A DNA stretch of 64,000 nt, from contig SADC01001227.1 in NCBI GenBank assembly GCA_004194705.1, positions 2,914,001-2,978,000 on the forward strand, in the 5' to 3' direction. Shown piece by piece: positions 1-10,800 of the stretch (position 1 is its first letter; every line of letters starts with the position of its first letter). This stretch comes from Ditylenchus dipsaci. Lineage: Eukaryota > Nematoda > Chromadorea > Rhabditida > Anguinidae. A program made the translations under genes and the position numbers. The notes below the pieces were generated by a model. It was not told the DNA's origin and ran no database searches. It saw only the letters and a program-made list of their open reading frames with translations.

Positions 1-117
1 AAGTAGAATTTTATCAGCTTGTCCCACCTACTCAACTTCATTGTTTTTTGTTTTGGCATTTTTTGTGGAAAAAAGCAATGGATTAGTGATTGGGCTAAGT
101 TTTGATATAGCACTGGC

Positions 118-442
118 TAGGGTTGTCAAATCGAACGATCGATTTCGAACATTGTTCGAAATGTTCGAGATTTTTTCGAACGTTCGACTTCGAACCGAAC
201 GTTCGATTCGAAATATATCGAACTCAAACTTCGAACCGAACGTTCGATTCGAAATATATCGAATTTCGTGCCAAATACTTTCAGTAAGAACTTAGAAACA
301 CGAAAAAGATTTGACCAAAACATGCGCAGCATCATAAAAAGGCATCAAAAATGGGTTGGGCTCGTTTTGAAGTTCAAATTCCCAAAAAAGCCAAAATTTT
401 CAAATCGAACGTTCGAAAATTTTCGAACGTTTGACAACCCTA
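118..442. mobile_element. hAT-type MITE, TAGGGTTGTC family
   Basis: A 325-bp palindrome begins TAGGGTTGTC and ends GACAACCCTA. Its inside is built of TTCGAACGTTCGAA-like units. The 8 bp on each side are identical (GCACTGGC at 110-117 and 443-450), the target duplication expected of hAT transposition. It encodes nothing. Related copies lie at 18575-18700 and 47374-47898. Confidence 0.88.
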
Positions 443-590
443 GCACTGGCACAAAAAGCCCGAAATTTATAAAAAAATAATTCAAGAAATTACAAATTTT
501 CCAATATACAGTAGCGGAAAAAAGTGATGACTCAAATCCTTTTCTATTGATGTTTCATCGTCATTTTATGTCTATGGCCAATTTTAAATG

Positions 591-1028
591 TTTATTCGTA
601 AGCCCTGTTTCTCAGCTACAATTTGGAATGTCAAACTTAATTTTATAATTATTCTAGGAAAAATTATGACGGTTGAATTTCGACAAGACAAAAAAGGCTA
701 AAAATAAGGCAAAAACAGTGGTTTTTTGTCTTGTCGAAATTCAACCGTCCGTTTCTCAGCGCTGTATTTTTCTAAAAAAGCAGTCAACATGTCATTGTGT
801 AGAGAAATCAAAGATCTTTCGAATGGTGCATTGAATGTTATCTTTTCATCAACATTTTTTTGAGAAAGCTATTATTTATGTGTCTAAACAGTCATTTTCG
901 TTGGATTTTCCTTTATTTTGACTAGAAATCGACGCTTTTATCTTGATGGTCATAATTTTTCCTAGAATAATTATAAAATTAAGTTTGACATTCCAAATTG
1001 TAGCTGAGAAACAGGGCTTACGAATAAA
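591..1028. repeat. Nested palindrome with TTTATTCGTA ends
   Basis: The arms run inward from TTTATTCGTAAGCCCTGTTT (591) and from its inverse ending at 1028. The same core, including CAGGGCT, a TAGCTACAATTTGG-like stretch and a shared central part, recurs in the palindrome at 40374-41000, so both belong to one family. It has no coding capacity. Confidence 0.8.
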
Positions 1029-1098
1029 CATTTAACATGGGTAAAACGGAATTTTGCAGCTAATTCTCGTAATTTTGCAGCTAATTTTTTGGTTCGTA

Positions 1099-1320
1099 CT
1101 CATTTGATCACAACTCATTTGATCCCACTCATTTGATCCCACTCATTTGATCACAACTCATTTGATCCCACTCATTTGATCACAACTCATTTGATCACAA
1201 CTCATTTGATCCCACTCATTTGATCACAACTCATTTGATCACAACTCATTTGATCCCACCTCATTTGATCCCACCTCATTTGATCCCAACTCATTTGATC
1301 CCACCTCATTTGATCACAAT
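1099..1320. repeat. CTCATTTGATCCCA/CACAA motif array (copy 1)
   Basis: About 16 tandem units of ACTCATTTGATC followed by CCA, CCC or ACA make up the array. The same array recurs in direct orientation at 3785-3930 and inverted at 5009-5168. The three together form the arms of a foldback structure within the composite element. Confidence 0.9.
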
Positions 1321-1661
1321 TTCAGTACTAGGCTAATTCACTCCCGGTAAATTCATCTCCCGGCAAATTTTTCGCCCAGTCATTCCCCAGTCAGTACTAG
1401 GATTTGATTTAATCCGCCTAGTAGCATTAACTTTTTTGTGCTTATTTCATAACCTTTTCGGGGTAAATATGTTTTTGGGAACCAATACCACACTAAACAC
1501 CTAAATTATACTTATTATAAAGACCGAAAGTTCCTTATTTACTTGACCGTTGTTTCATACTTATCCCAACACCACAAGGAGAGAAGCATTTCTTATTAAT
1601 AAAGTAGGAGATTTTTTTATCAAATGTAACGAACAAATAAGTGACAAACGGAAAACATCAT

Positions 1662-1865
1662 ATGAGTCTTAGAATCTTTCGTTTTCTTCTTCCTACACTT
1701 CAACAATCGGAAACTTTGTCAGATGATGCTGCACGGCTTTTAGGAACTCCATACGATGTAACGGCTGATAACAATGGACCAAAAACTTTATGTTTGCTTC
1801 GCGGTAGTCATACGCTGGACTACGAGGCTGGCGCAGCACTTAAACGGAATTCACTCTTGCTCTAA
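1662..1865 (+). CDS. Small ORF in duplicated unit, copy 1
   Basis: A 67-codon ORF starts with an ATG reading MSLRIFRF and ends in a Leu-rich tail. No family is recognised. It matters because it recurs almost unchanged at 4275-4478 inside a roughly 800-bp direct duplication. The visible change in the coding part swaps a Cys codon (TGT) for Tyr (TAT) before LLRGSH. It could be the remnant of an element gene or a chance frame in a young duplication. The sequence upstream lacks a clear splice acceptor. Confidence 0.3.
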   Translation: MSLRIFRFLLPTLQQSETLSDDAARLLGTPYDVTADNNGPKTLCLLRGSHTLDYEAGAALKRNSLLL

Positions 1866-2329
1866 ATGAAGCTTGCTCTAAATGGCAAGTAAAGTCTAGC
1901 CAACAGAACATAGGGCAGAACGCCGAAAATGACACAAAAGTGGACAAACGCCTACGCACCGTTTATACCTAATCTCAACGGATTCAGATTTAAAGAGGCG
2001 TTTAGGCGTGATTTTTAGGAAATAAATGGTCAGGCATCGATAATCGTCATCGCAAAAGTTTGATCCCATCTAGGGACCCACACTTTTTCCCTTCGTTTTT
2101 GAAAAACAGCTGCCGAAGTAAATATTCTTCAGAGCTGTTTATTGCCCTTTCTTAGGAAACACCCACGAGCTTGACCGATTCTGCTGTACCGGCTTTTTTG
2201 GCTTACACCCAGGAATCTGAAGATCAATCTAAAATAAAGCTAGCAATGGCTTTATTAGACGAAATAGGGTAGCTCAAGATGGGAAAGCCTCTAGAAATTT
2301 ACTCATTCCCAATGTGCACACAAATAACT

Positions 2330-2658
2330 GGATCGCTCAGAATCCCAGCCCGGAGTGGTCAGAAGCCCCTGAAAGTTGGTTTTTTGGGGGTTTACTAAGG
2401 GGGGGGGTAAACTTTTTGCGAAAATTCGATTGGGCGGATCAGAATCCCGGTCCGATCGACTGAATCACTCAGAATTTCAGGTTTATGACCGTTTTCGAGT
2501 GGTTCAGGGCGGAATTCTGAGCGATTAAGCCGATCGGACCGGAATTCTGTTCCGCCCAATCGAATTTTCGCAAAAAGTTTACCCCCCCCCTTTAGTAAAC
2601 CCCAAAAACCAACTTTCAGGGGCTTCTGACCACTCCGGGCTGGGATTCTGAGCGATCC
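2330..2658. repeat. GGATCGCTCAGAATCCC palindrome (copy 1)
   Basis: The perfectly inverted ends are GGATCGCTCAGAATCCCAGC and its complement. The arms carry G- or C-runs and TTTTTGCGAAAATTCGAT. A second, more complete copy lies at 5180-5820 and a diverged one at 8820-9156. The 450 bp to its left (1867-2329) show nothing recognisable. Confidence 0.85.
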
Positions 2659-2756
2659 AAGTCATCTTTTGACTAGGAAATTCGAATTCCCGCAAAATTC
2701 ACTCATATTTGCTGCAAGATTACAAGGATTTGCTGCAAAATTGGGTGGTACTTTCT

Positions 2757-3650
2757 TTTAGCGTCAAAAGACGCTTTTCTAGCGTCAAAATACTTTTTTC
2801 TAGCGTCAAAATTTTTCTAGCGTCAAAATACGTTTTTCTAGCGTCAAAATACGTTTTTCTAGCGTCAAAATACGCTATTCTAGCGTCAAAAGCCATACCC
2901 TTTTCATCTGCCATCAAAATGAATTTTTGCCGTGAAAATGCTTTTCTGCCGTGTAATAGCTTTTTCTGCCATAAAAATACTTCTTTCTACCTTCAAAACT
3001 TCCACTGTCAAAGATGTGGTCGTTATTTCCTGTTTTATTTCCTTTTCATTCTACTCAATCCCTATTCCCACATCTTCAAAATTATACTCTACGCCACATG
3101 ATTCAGACCAGACAACTTTTATTTCAAATACCACACTCCAAGAACAAAGCGATAACAATGAAAACAAAACATATGGACATAGCACATCCTCCTCTTCACA
3201 GCAGCCCAAACAGTAACAGCAGCTAAAGTATAGTTACCGAGTTTCGCTGTAGCTGTTGGATAAGAGGCGTCGACCATACCAGACAGAACTACCAGACATA
3301 CCAGACAAAACAAATAAACACGAACTTGGTCCACGATCCTTTGTTCAGCTGCATCCATTGTTCGAGGCAGTTTTCATCTTCAAAGTGGGCGATAGGATGA
3401 TAGTTCAGACCAAATTGACGCTTTTCACTTGTCCAATCTCAATGAAGGCTTCCATGTTGGCTGATCAACTGAAATTAAGAATGAACACCCGTGAAACACA
3501 TAGAAACAAGAAATGGCATATGAGAACACAATTTGACGCTAGAATAGCGTATTTTGACGCTAGAAAAACGTATTTTGACGCTAGAAAAATTTTGACGCTA
3601 GAAAAAGTATTTTGGCGCTAGAAAAGTGTCTTTTGACGCTAGAAAAAAGT
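2757..3650. repeat. Inverted element with TTTCTAGCGTCAAAATACG arrays as ends
   Basis: The left arm is a tandem array of TTCTAGCGTCAAAATACG (2757-2892). The right arm is the same array inverted (3532-3645). The roughly 640 bp between includes a minus-strand frame, 3358 to 3119, whose ATG opens an N-terminus with a hydrophobic stretch (YLFCLVCLVVLSG). That could be a signal or membrane segment, but nothing else supports a gene. Confidence 0.75.
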
Positions 3651-3723
3651 ATTACTCGCAAAATTACGAGAATTAGCTGCAAAAAAAATTAGCTGCAAAA
3701 TTACGAGAATTAGCTGCAAAAAA

Positions 3724-4479
3724 ATGGGTAAAACGGAATTTTGCAGCTAATTCTCGTAATTTTGCAGCTAATTTTTTGGTTCGTACTCATTTGATCACAA
3801 CTCATTTGATCCCACTCATTTGATCCCACTCATTTGATCACAACTCATTTGATCACAACTCATTTGATCCCACCTCATTTGATCCCACCTCATTTGATCC
3901 CAACTCATTTGATCCCACCTCATTTGATCACAATTTCAGTGCTGGGCTAATTCACTCCCGGTAAATTCATCTCCCGGCAAATTTTTCGCCCAGTCATTCC
4001 CCAGTCAGTACTAGGATTTGATTTAATCCGCCTAGTAGCATTAACTTTTTTGTGCTTATTTCATAACCTTTTCGGGGTAAATATGTTTTGGGGAACCAAT
4101 ACCACACTAAACACCTAAATTATACTTATTATAAAGACCGAAAGTTCCTTATTTACTTGACCGTTGTTTCATACTTATCCCAACACCACAAGGAGAGAAG
4201 CATTTCTTATTAATAAAGTAGGAGATTTTTTATCAAATGTAACGAACAAATAAGTGACAAACAGAAAACATCATATGAGTCTTAGAATCTTTCGTTTTCT
4301 TCTTCCTACACTTCAACAATCGGAAACTTTGTCAGATGATGCTGCACGGCTTTTAGGAACTCCATACGATGTAACGGCTGATAACAATGGACCAAAAACT
4401 TTATATTTGCTTCGCGGTAGTCATACGCTGGACTACGAGGCTGGCGCAGCACTTAAACGGAATTCACTCTTGCTCTAAA
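3724..4479. repeat. Direct duplication, copy 2
   Basis: This is the second copy of the unit at 1031-1866. Its CATTTGATC array is shorter, and the unique part is nearly identical. Beyond it (4480-5000) the sequence is unlike copy 1. Confidence 0.85.
4275..4478 (+). CDS. Small ORF in duplicated unit, copy 2
   Basis: This is the counterpart of the ORF at 1662-1865, with the same start, length and stop. Its function is unknown. Frame and length are kept in both copies, but the duplication looks recent, so conservation alone does not prove coding. Confidence 0.3.
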   Translation: MSLRIFRFLLPTLQQSETLSDDAARLLGTPYDVTADNNGPKTLYLLRGSHTLDYEAGAALKRNSLLL

Positions 4480-5008
4480 TGATCTAAAAAAATTTTTACA
4501 ATGTTCAGGACTGACTTATAGGATGACATACCTGACGACCAGTTGTCTCGTTTTCTTTGCTCCGGCCTTGACTCGCATAATGAATTGGCTGAGGTTCATC
4601 TCAAAGCATTTTTGACCTCATCAAAACCTTATATAAAAATAAAAAGGTCAATGCAAAACTGACCCATTATTACTGACTCTGGGTGTAGATCCATATTTTT
4701 CAATGGTTCTTCAGGAATTGATCACCGCTTTTCATTTTTGTGAATAAGTCTAACCATTCAATTTCCTTCACTGGCTCATCGACGCTGGTGTAACCAATGG
4801 CTTCTTCTGACAAAAACTCGATCTTGCATGGCTTGATCTCTCGACAGCGACAAAAGTTCGTTAGGCACACCGATCATCAAGGCATCACCCACGTTCATAG
4901 CCATCGATATTGCTAAAATCAAAACAATAACAAAAATTTTCTACCAAATAAAACTTAATTAAAGACCATCATGCTTTCAAAAACTTTGAAATACAAATTT
5001 TTGAAATT
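4480..5008. other. Unassigned stretch, possible retroelement relic
   Basis: On the plus strand 4671-4740 can be read TDSGCRSIFFNGSSG, loosely like an Asp-Ser-Gly protease motif. On the minus strand the same region offers a frame with KPCKIEFLSEEAIGYTSVDE. The two readings conflict and neither extends into a recognisable domain, so the origin is left open. Confidence 0.2.
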
Positions 5009-5168
5009 GGGATCAAATGAGGTGGGATTAAATGAGTTGTGATCAAATGAGGTGGGATCAAATGAGTTGGGATCAAATGAGGTGGGATCAAATGAGTTGG
5101 GATCAAATGAGTTGTGATCAAATGAGTGGGATCAAATGAGTGGGATCAAATAAGTTGTGATCAAATGA
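5009..5168. repeat. GATCAAATGAG array (inverted arm)
   Basis: Tandem units of GGGATCAAATGAGGT or TGTGATCAAATGAGT form the reverse complement of the arrays at 1099-1320 and 3785-3930. They close the foldback. Confidence 0.9.
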
Positions 5169-5179
5169 GTGTGCACGAA

Positions 5180-5820
5180 TTTTTTTTGCAGCTAATTCTC
5201 GTAATTTTGCAGCTAATTCTCGTAATTTTGCAGCTAATTCTCGTAATTTTGCAGCAAATCCTTGTAATCTTGCAGCAAATATTAGTGGATTTTGCGGGAA
5301 TTCGAATTTCCTAGTCAAAAGATGACTTGGATCGCTCAGAATCCCAGCCCGGAGTGGTCAGAAGCCCCTGAAAGTTGGTTTTTGGGGGTTTACTAAAGGG
5401 GGGGGGTAAACTTTTTGCGAAAATTCGATTGGGCGGATCAGAATCCCGGTCCGATCGACTGAATCACTCAGAACTTCAGGTTTATGACCGTTTTCGAGTG
5501 GTTCAGGGCGGAATTCGGAGCGATTAAGCCGATCGGACCGGAATTCTGTTCCGCCCAATCGAATTTTCGCAAAAAGTTTACCCCCCCCCCTTTAATAAAC
5601 CCCCAAAAAACCAACTTTCAGGGGCTTCTGACCACTCCGGGCTGGGATTCTGAGCGATCCAAGTCATCTTTTGACTAGGAAATTCGAATTCCCGCAAAAT
5701 TCACTAATATTTGCTGCAAGATTACAAGGATTTGCTGCAAAATTACGAGAATTAGCTGCAAAAAAAATTAGCTGCAAAATTACGAGAATTAGCTGCAAAA
5801 TTACGAGAATTAGCTGCAAA
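5180..5820. repeat. Full-length GCAGCTAATTCTCGTAAT palindrome
   Basis: The outer arms are tandem TTTTGCAGCTAATTCTCGTAA units (5180-5280, inverted at 5700-5820). The inner arms are the GGATCGCTCAGAATCCC palindrome, centred near 5495. The copy at 2330 lacks the left outer arm. More array units occur at 1048-1080, 3655-3775 and 6577-6640. Confidence 0.8.
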
Positions 5821-5854
5821 ATTCCGTTTTACCCAAAAAAATTAGGGCACTTAT

Positions 5855-6565
5855 TGGGTTGGGGGGCGGGTTTTTTACTTATATAAAAATAGTGTTTAAA
5901 TGACTCCTAAGTAATTTTTATATGCTTAAAACGATAAAAAAGTTATTTTCTGAAATTTTTCCACACAAAAATGGATTTTTAGAAAAAATTTTTTTTTTGA
6001 CTAAAATTCGACTTTTTGCCTTGGTCCCCCAAGGCAATCCAACTTGAAAGGGTACCTGGATACCACAAAAAGATGGAATTTGAACATAGTTTTGTTGACT
6101 GGGGCCTACCGCATGAAGAAACTCTGGTATGCATACATTTTTATGCATCCAGAGTCACTTACGAGTGATTTGCGTCTAAGGTATGTGGGTGTGCGCATCT
6201 CAACCCCAAGCAACCAAGCCCCCTGCGCCCCCTTCGGGGGCGCAGGGGGCTTGGTTGGTTAGAGATGCGCGCACTCACTTACCTTAGACATAATTCCGAG
6301 CTAGACTCTTGATTAAAAATGCATAAAGAGACTCTTTTTGCCCAGCTCCAGTGACCAAAACGGGGTAGAATACCTTAATACAAGGAAATTTGCCTTGGTC
6401 ACCCAAGGCAAAAAGTCAAAAATTTTTTCACCAAAAATACCGTTTTTTGTGTGGAAAAATGTTAGAAATTGACTTTCTTATCGTTTTGAGCATATAAATA
6501 TTACTTAGGAGTCGTTTGAACACTATTTTTAAATAAGTGAAAAACCCGCCCCCCCCCCCGACCCA
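5855..6565. repeat. Long palindrome with CCTTGGTCCCCCAAGG and GCGCAGGGGG hairpin core
   Basis: The outer arms contain ACTCCTAAGTAATTTTTATA and its inverse near 6500. The inner arms hold CTTGGTCCCCCAAGGC, and the tight GC-rich centre (6219-6262) is a 20-bp-arm hairpin flanked by GTGCGCATCTCAACC. Related cores occur at 23380-23850, 34910-35215 and 63000-63110. Confidence 0.75.
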
Positions 6566-7135
6566 ATAAGTTCCAAATTAGCTGCAAAATTACGAGAATT
6601 AGCTGCAAAATTACGAGAATTAGCTGCAAAATTCCGTTTTACCCATTTAAAATTGGCCATAGACATAAAATGACGATGAAATATCAATAGAAAAGGATTT
6701 GAGTCATCACTTTTTTCCGCCTCAAAATTTGAGTGCATTTTGAAAAACAATTAAAAAGTTTCTGATTCCTTATCATACATATATGTATTTGTACTCAAAA
6801 TGTAGCTGAGATTCCGGCGATCATTCTTGCTATGTTAAATCAAAGAATGCATGTAGTCGGGAGATATGAAGCAAAATACGCAAAACTTATGCTTGAGTCA
6901 TCACTTTTTTCCGCTACTGTACATTTCAAGACAAATTTTCTTTGATTTTGGCCAAAAAGAGTATAGAGCATTTTTCCGTTGCGACATTTTACCGGTCATT
7001 TTCCGTCGTTTATTTTTTCTCGGTTATTTTTCCGTCGCACATTTTTCCGTCATGCAGTTCCTTAATATTTTCGTTCCATCAGTGTCATTTTCAGTTATTC
7101 TGCTCTGAGTACTTCAAACGTTCAAATAAGCAACG

Positions 7136-7559
<424 letters not shown>

Positions 7560-7893
7560 AAAGGTCTTCGTTATTGCTGCTCCAAAGGCATCTTTTAGTG
7601 CTCGTTTTATTGTCTTTTTTGTTATTGCATTGAATAAACATTCCCTTTCACGTTTTCGACTCCATTTAAAAGGCTTTTTCTGTTTAAAAATTTTTCTTCC
7701 TGAATTGCAAAAGCAGTCTTCGGATCCGTGTAACTCATAGAACTATTGATATTCTTAAACTCCAGAGTGTCTATCATGTGCAGTCAACTTTATTAATTAG
7801 GCAAAGTCGGCCAGGTCTACTTCAAGTACGGACACATTTTTTTGGTTAAAATAAGGATCTGTCTAATCTTTTGTGGTAGTCCACGTAGTTGGA

Positions 7894-10800
7894 TTATTTA
7901 TAGCGGTAACCTCCAAAAGTAAGCAAGTTCCTTAGCTTTTTTAGCATTTCAACAAGAAAATTTACCTTAGCACGCCTCTGCTGTCGTTGATTCTTTCTGG
8001 ACCTGAAGGAGCAGTCCCACTAGTGGCAACAGCTCCATCTTCTCGATTTTCACGTCTAGCTGACTCGTATTTGCCGGTATTGTTATCCTCTACCTTTTTC
8101 GGTTCTGATGACTCCGTGGATTCACTGCGCTCTTTTTCTGCAAATTGACAAAAAAAACCTTTTAAGAAATACTACCCTAAATCTCACCTTCACTTTTCAG
8201 GCGTGGTCGGTTGTCGCGGAAATTGTTGCGATTTTGAGGACCTCCACCAGAGCCATTATTGAAGCCTTTGCCGGAAGAGCCAGTACCCGAGATGGACCAC
8301 TCACATCATTGGTTTGTGCAGGTGGTGGGTTGTTGCGGAAGTTCTGGTTGTTGTTGTTAAACGCTCCATTGTTACCTCCTTGACGGAAAGTGCTCCCATG
8401 GCCTCCATTAGGTCTCCGAGCTGGGGGCGCGCCTCCATTGTTGAAAGGTTGGGATTGCTGGTGCTGGTAGTGTCCATTGTTGGCGGACGAACTGTTATTG
8501 TAGTAGGATGGCAAAGGGATCGGGATGGAGTTTGCGATGCAGTTCATCGACTGATTCCCTCATTTCCTCCATTTCCTTAAGATGTTTCAGATGGTATTGG
8601 ATCAGCAGTTCTAAAAAATAAAAATGATTTAGTTAGTTATTTAGAAATGGCTATAAGTGAAAACACCCGTCAAAATATGTAAATCTCCCGTCAAATTTAT
8701 TTTTTATCCCGTCAAATTCAAATTTCAAACTAAATATGTAAATCTCCCGTCAAATTTAAATTTTTAGTAAAATACTGCATTAAATTTCGTGGGAATTCAA
8801 ATTTTCTAGTCAGAAAATAACTTGGATTGCTCAAAATCCCACCCCGGAATGGCCAGAAGCCCCTGAAAGTTGTTTTTTGGGGGTTCACTAAAGGGGAGTA
8901 AACTTTTTGCGAAAATTCGATTGAGCGGATCAGATTTCCAGTCAGATGCGCTAAATCGCTCAGAATTTCACCCTGAACCACTCAAAACCACCAAAAACCT
9001 GGAATTCTGAACGATTTAGCGCATCTGACTGGAAATATGATCCGCTCAATCGAATTTTCGCAAAAAGTTTACACCCCTTTAGTAAACCCCAAAAAACCAA
9101 CTTTCAGGGCTTCTGGCCATTCCGGGGTGGGATTCTGAGCAATCCAAGTTATTTTCTGACTAGAAAATTTGAATTCCCACGAAATTTAATGCAGTATTTT
9201 ACTAAAAATTTAAATTTGACGGGAGATTTACATAATTTGACGGGAGATTTACATATTTTGTTTGAAATTTGAATTTGACGGGATAAAAAATAAATTTGAC
9301 GGGAGATTTACATATTTTGACGGGTGTTTTCAATTTGAGCTTTTAGAAATAGAATAGTGAAAAAATAAATACAACCTAGATTCGTAGCTAATTGGGTTGT
9401 CATGTCAGTACTTAAATTTATGGTCATATTTAACGACTTTCAAAAATCATGCCTTAGCAACAAAAAGTACATTCCACTCTCGATTCAACGATACCCCGAT
9501 TTAATGTTATCCGAAAAATTTCGTTCCCGCCTAAGGTCTCACTTTTTTTAACTTGATTTTCGAAATTTTTCTAGTGCGAAAAATCGTAAGGATTCCGAGA
9601 TTCTAAATAATTCTTTCGAAGAGAGCCGCGACCAGTGTTCTCAATAGTCAGAGGCAGAATGGAAAGTCAGAATGAAATTCAAAAATTCTGACAGTCAGAA
9701 AGCGCGGGAAATTATTCTGACTGTCAGAAATGAGAGTCAGAAAAAAAATCGATCAGATCACGCCGTTTTTTCCCTGTCTGATCGTCATTTCTGAGAGTCA
9801 GAAAGAGTCTGACAGTCAGAATAATTTCCCGCGCTTTCTGACTGTCAGAATTTTTGAATTTCATTCTGACTTTCCATTCTGCCTCTGACTATTGAGAACA
9901 CTGGCCGCGACCCTTGATCTAACGATACCCTATTTTCGGAAAAGGAGTATCGTTAAATCGAGGGTTGTCGGCATTTGAAGAATGATCGGCAAAATTGGAA
10001 TCCTTGCAATTTCTCGGACTAGACTAGCGAGTACTTAACAATTAGAACTAAACAAGAAACTTCAAAAATAAAGTTAAAAAAAGCATCAGACCCTAGGCGG
10101 GAATGAACTTTTCGGGGTATCGTTGATTGTGAGTTGACTGCATTTTCGAAGTCGTGATGTACTTTTTGGATTCACCAAATGAAAATGCGTACTACTGCGT
10201 GTCAGATCTTTTTTTTTGTAAAAATGGGCATTTTATCAGCAAAATACATAAAAATAAAAAAACCTATATGAACTGTTTCATGTCCAAAGGCAAAGATTAG
10301 ACATAGGATCCAACTTGACAACGAAATTTACTTTATAATCAACAAATGAATCTATCCACCTAATTACCTATTTGTATCGTATCGGCCCACACAGGAACAG
10401 TGACTGTTTAAACTCCGAGAAGGCTGAAACAGCCAGACTAGACGACCAAGTGCAAGAAACTAATATTTTTCAACTTTAAATGTGTATAATAAATAAAAAT
10501 TTATGGATAGCTCAGTTTAGGAATGACTTCGACAATGTAGAAGTGACTGTGCGATCATATTATGTCTGCGTAGCGGTGGACATCAATAGGTCGAATCTAC
10601 ATTTCCAGATTCATAAAATGCAATTTACCGGAATTGGTGATAGCTTCCTTGGTGCCAGTGAAAATGAAGTCAACCATGTCAGAGAACTCGTCATCATCCT
10701 GTTCAGGGTTCTCGTCACCAATTTGGACTCTGAAGTTGGTTTCAAGTATTCTTATCAAGCTGCTTCCAATAAATTTATTACCTGACAACTCCTGACTTGT

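Larger units (their letters stand above)
1031..1866. repeat. Direct duplication, copy 1
   Basis: The stretch from GGGTAAAACGGAATTTTGCA through the motif array, a roughly 550-bp unique part and the end of the small ORF is repeated at 3724-4479 with few differences, mainly in the number of array units. The two copies diverge abruptly just after the ORF stop. Confidence 0.85.
509..6919. mobile_element. 6.4-kb composite TA-flanked inverted-repeat element
   Basis: The left end CAGTAGCGGAAAAAAGTGAT (509) is mirrored by the right end at 6892-6919, and both are flanked by TA (507-508, 6920-6921). TA target and CAGT ends point to the Tc1/mariner superfamily. The left 80 bp also match 6644-6718 in inverted form. 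The inside is a set of nested inverted repeats, motif arrays and a direct duplication listed separately. No transposase is visible, so it is non-autonomous. Confidence 0.7.

Noticed and set aside
1099..1320. CRISPR-like repeat array
   Set aside because: Units are contiguous without unique spacers, vary in length, and have inverted partners. The genome is animal.
4671..4740. Possible retroviral-type protease motif (TDSGC)
   Set aside because: The motif is isolated, the frame stops soon after, and the minus strand offers an equally good unrelated frame.
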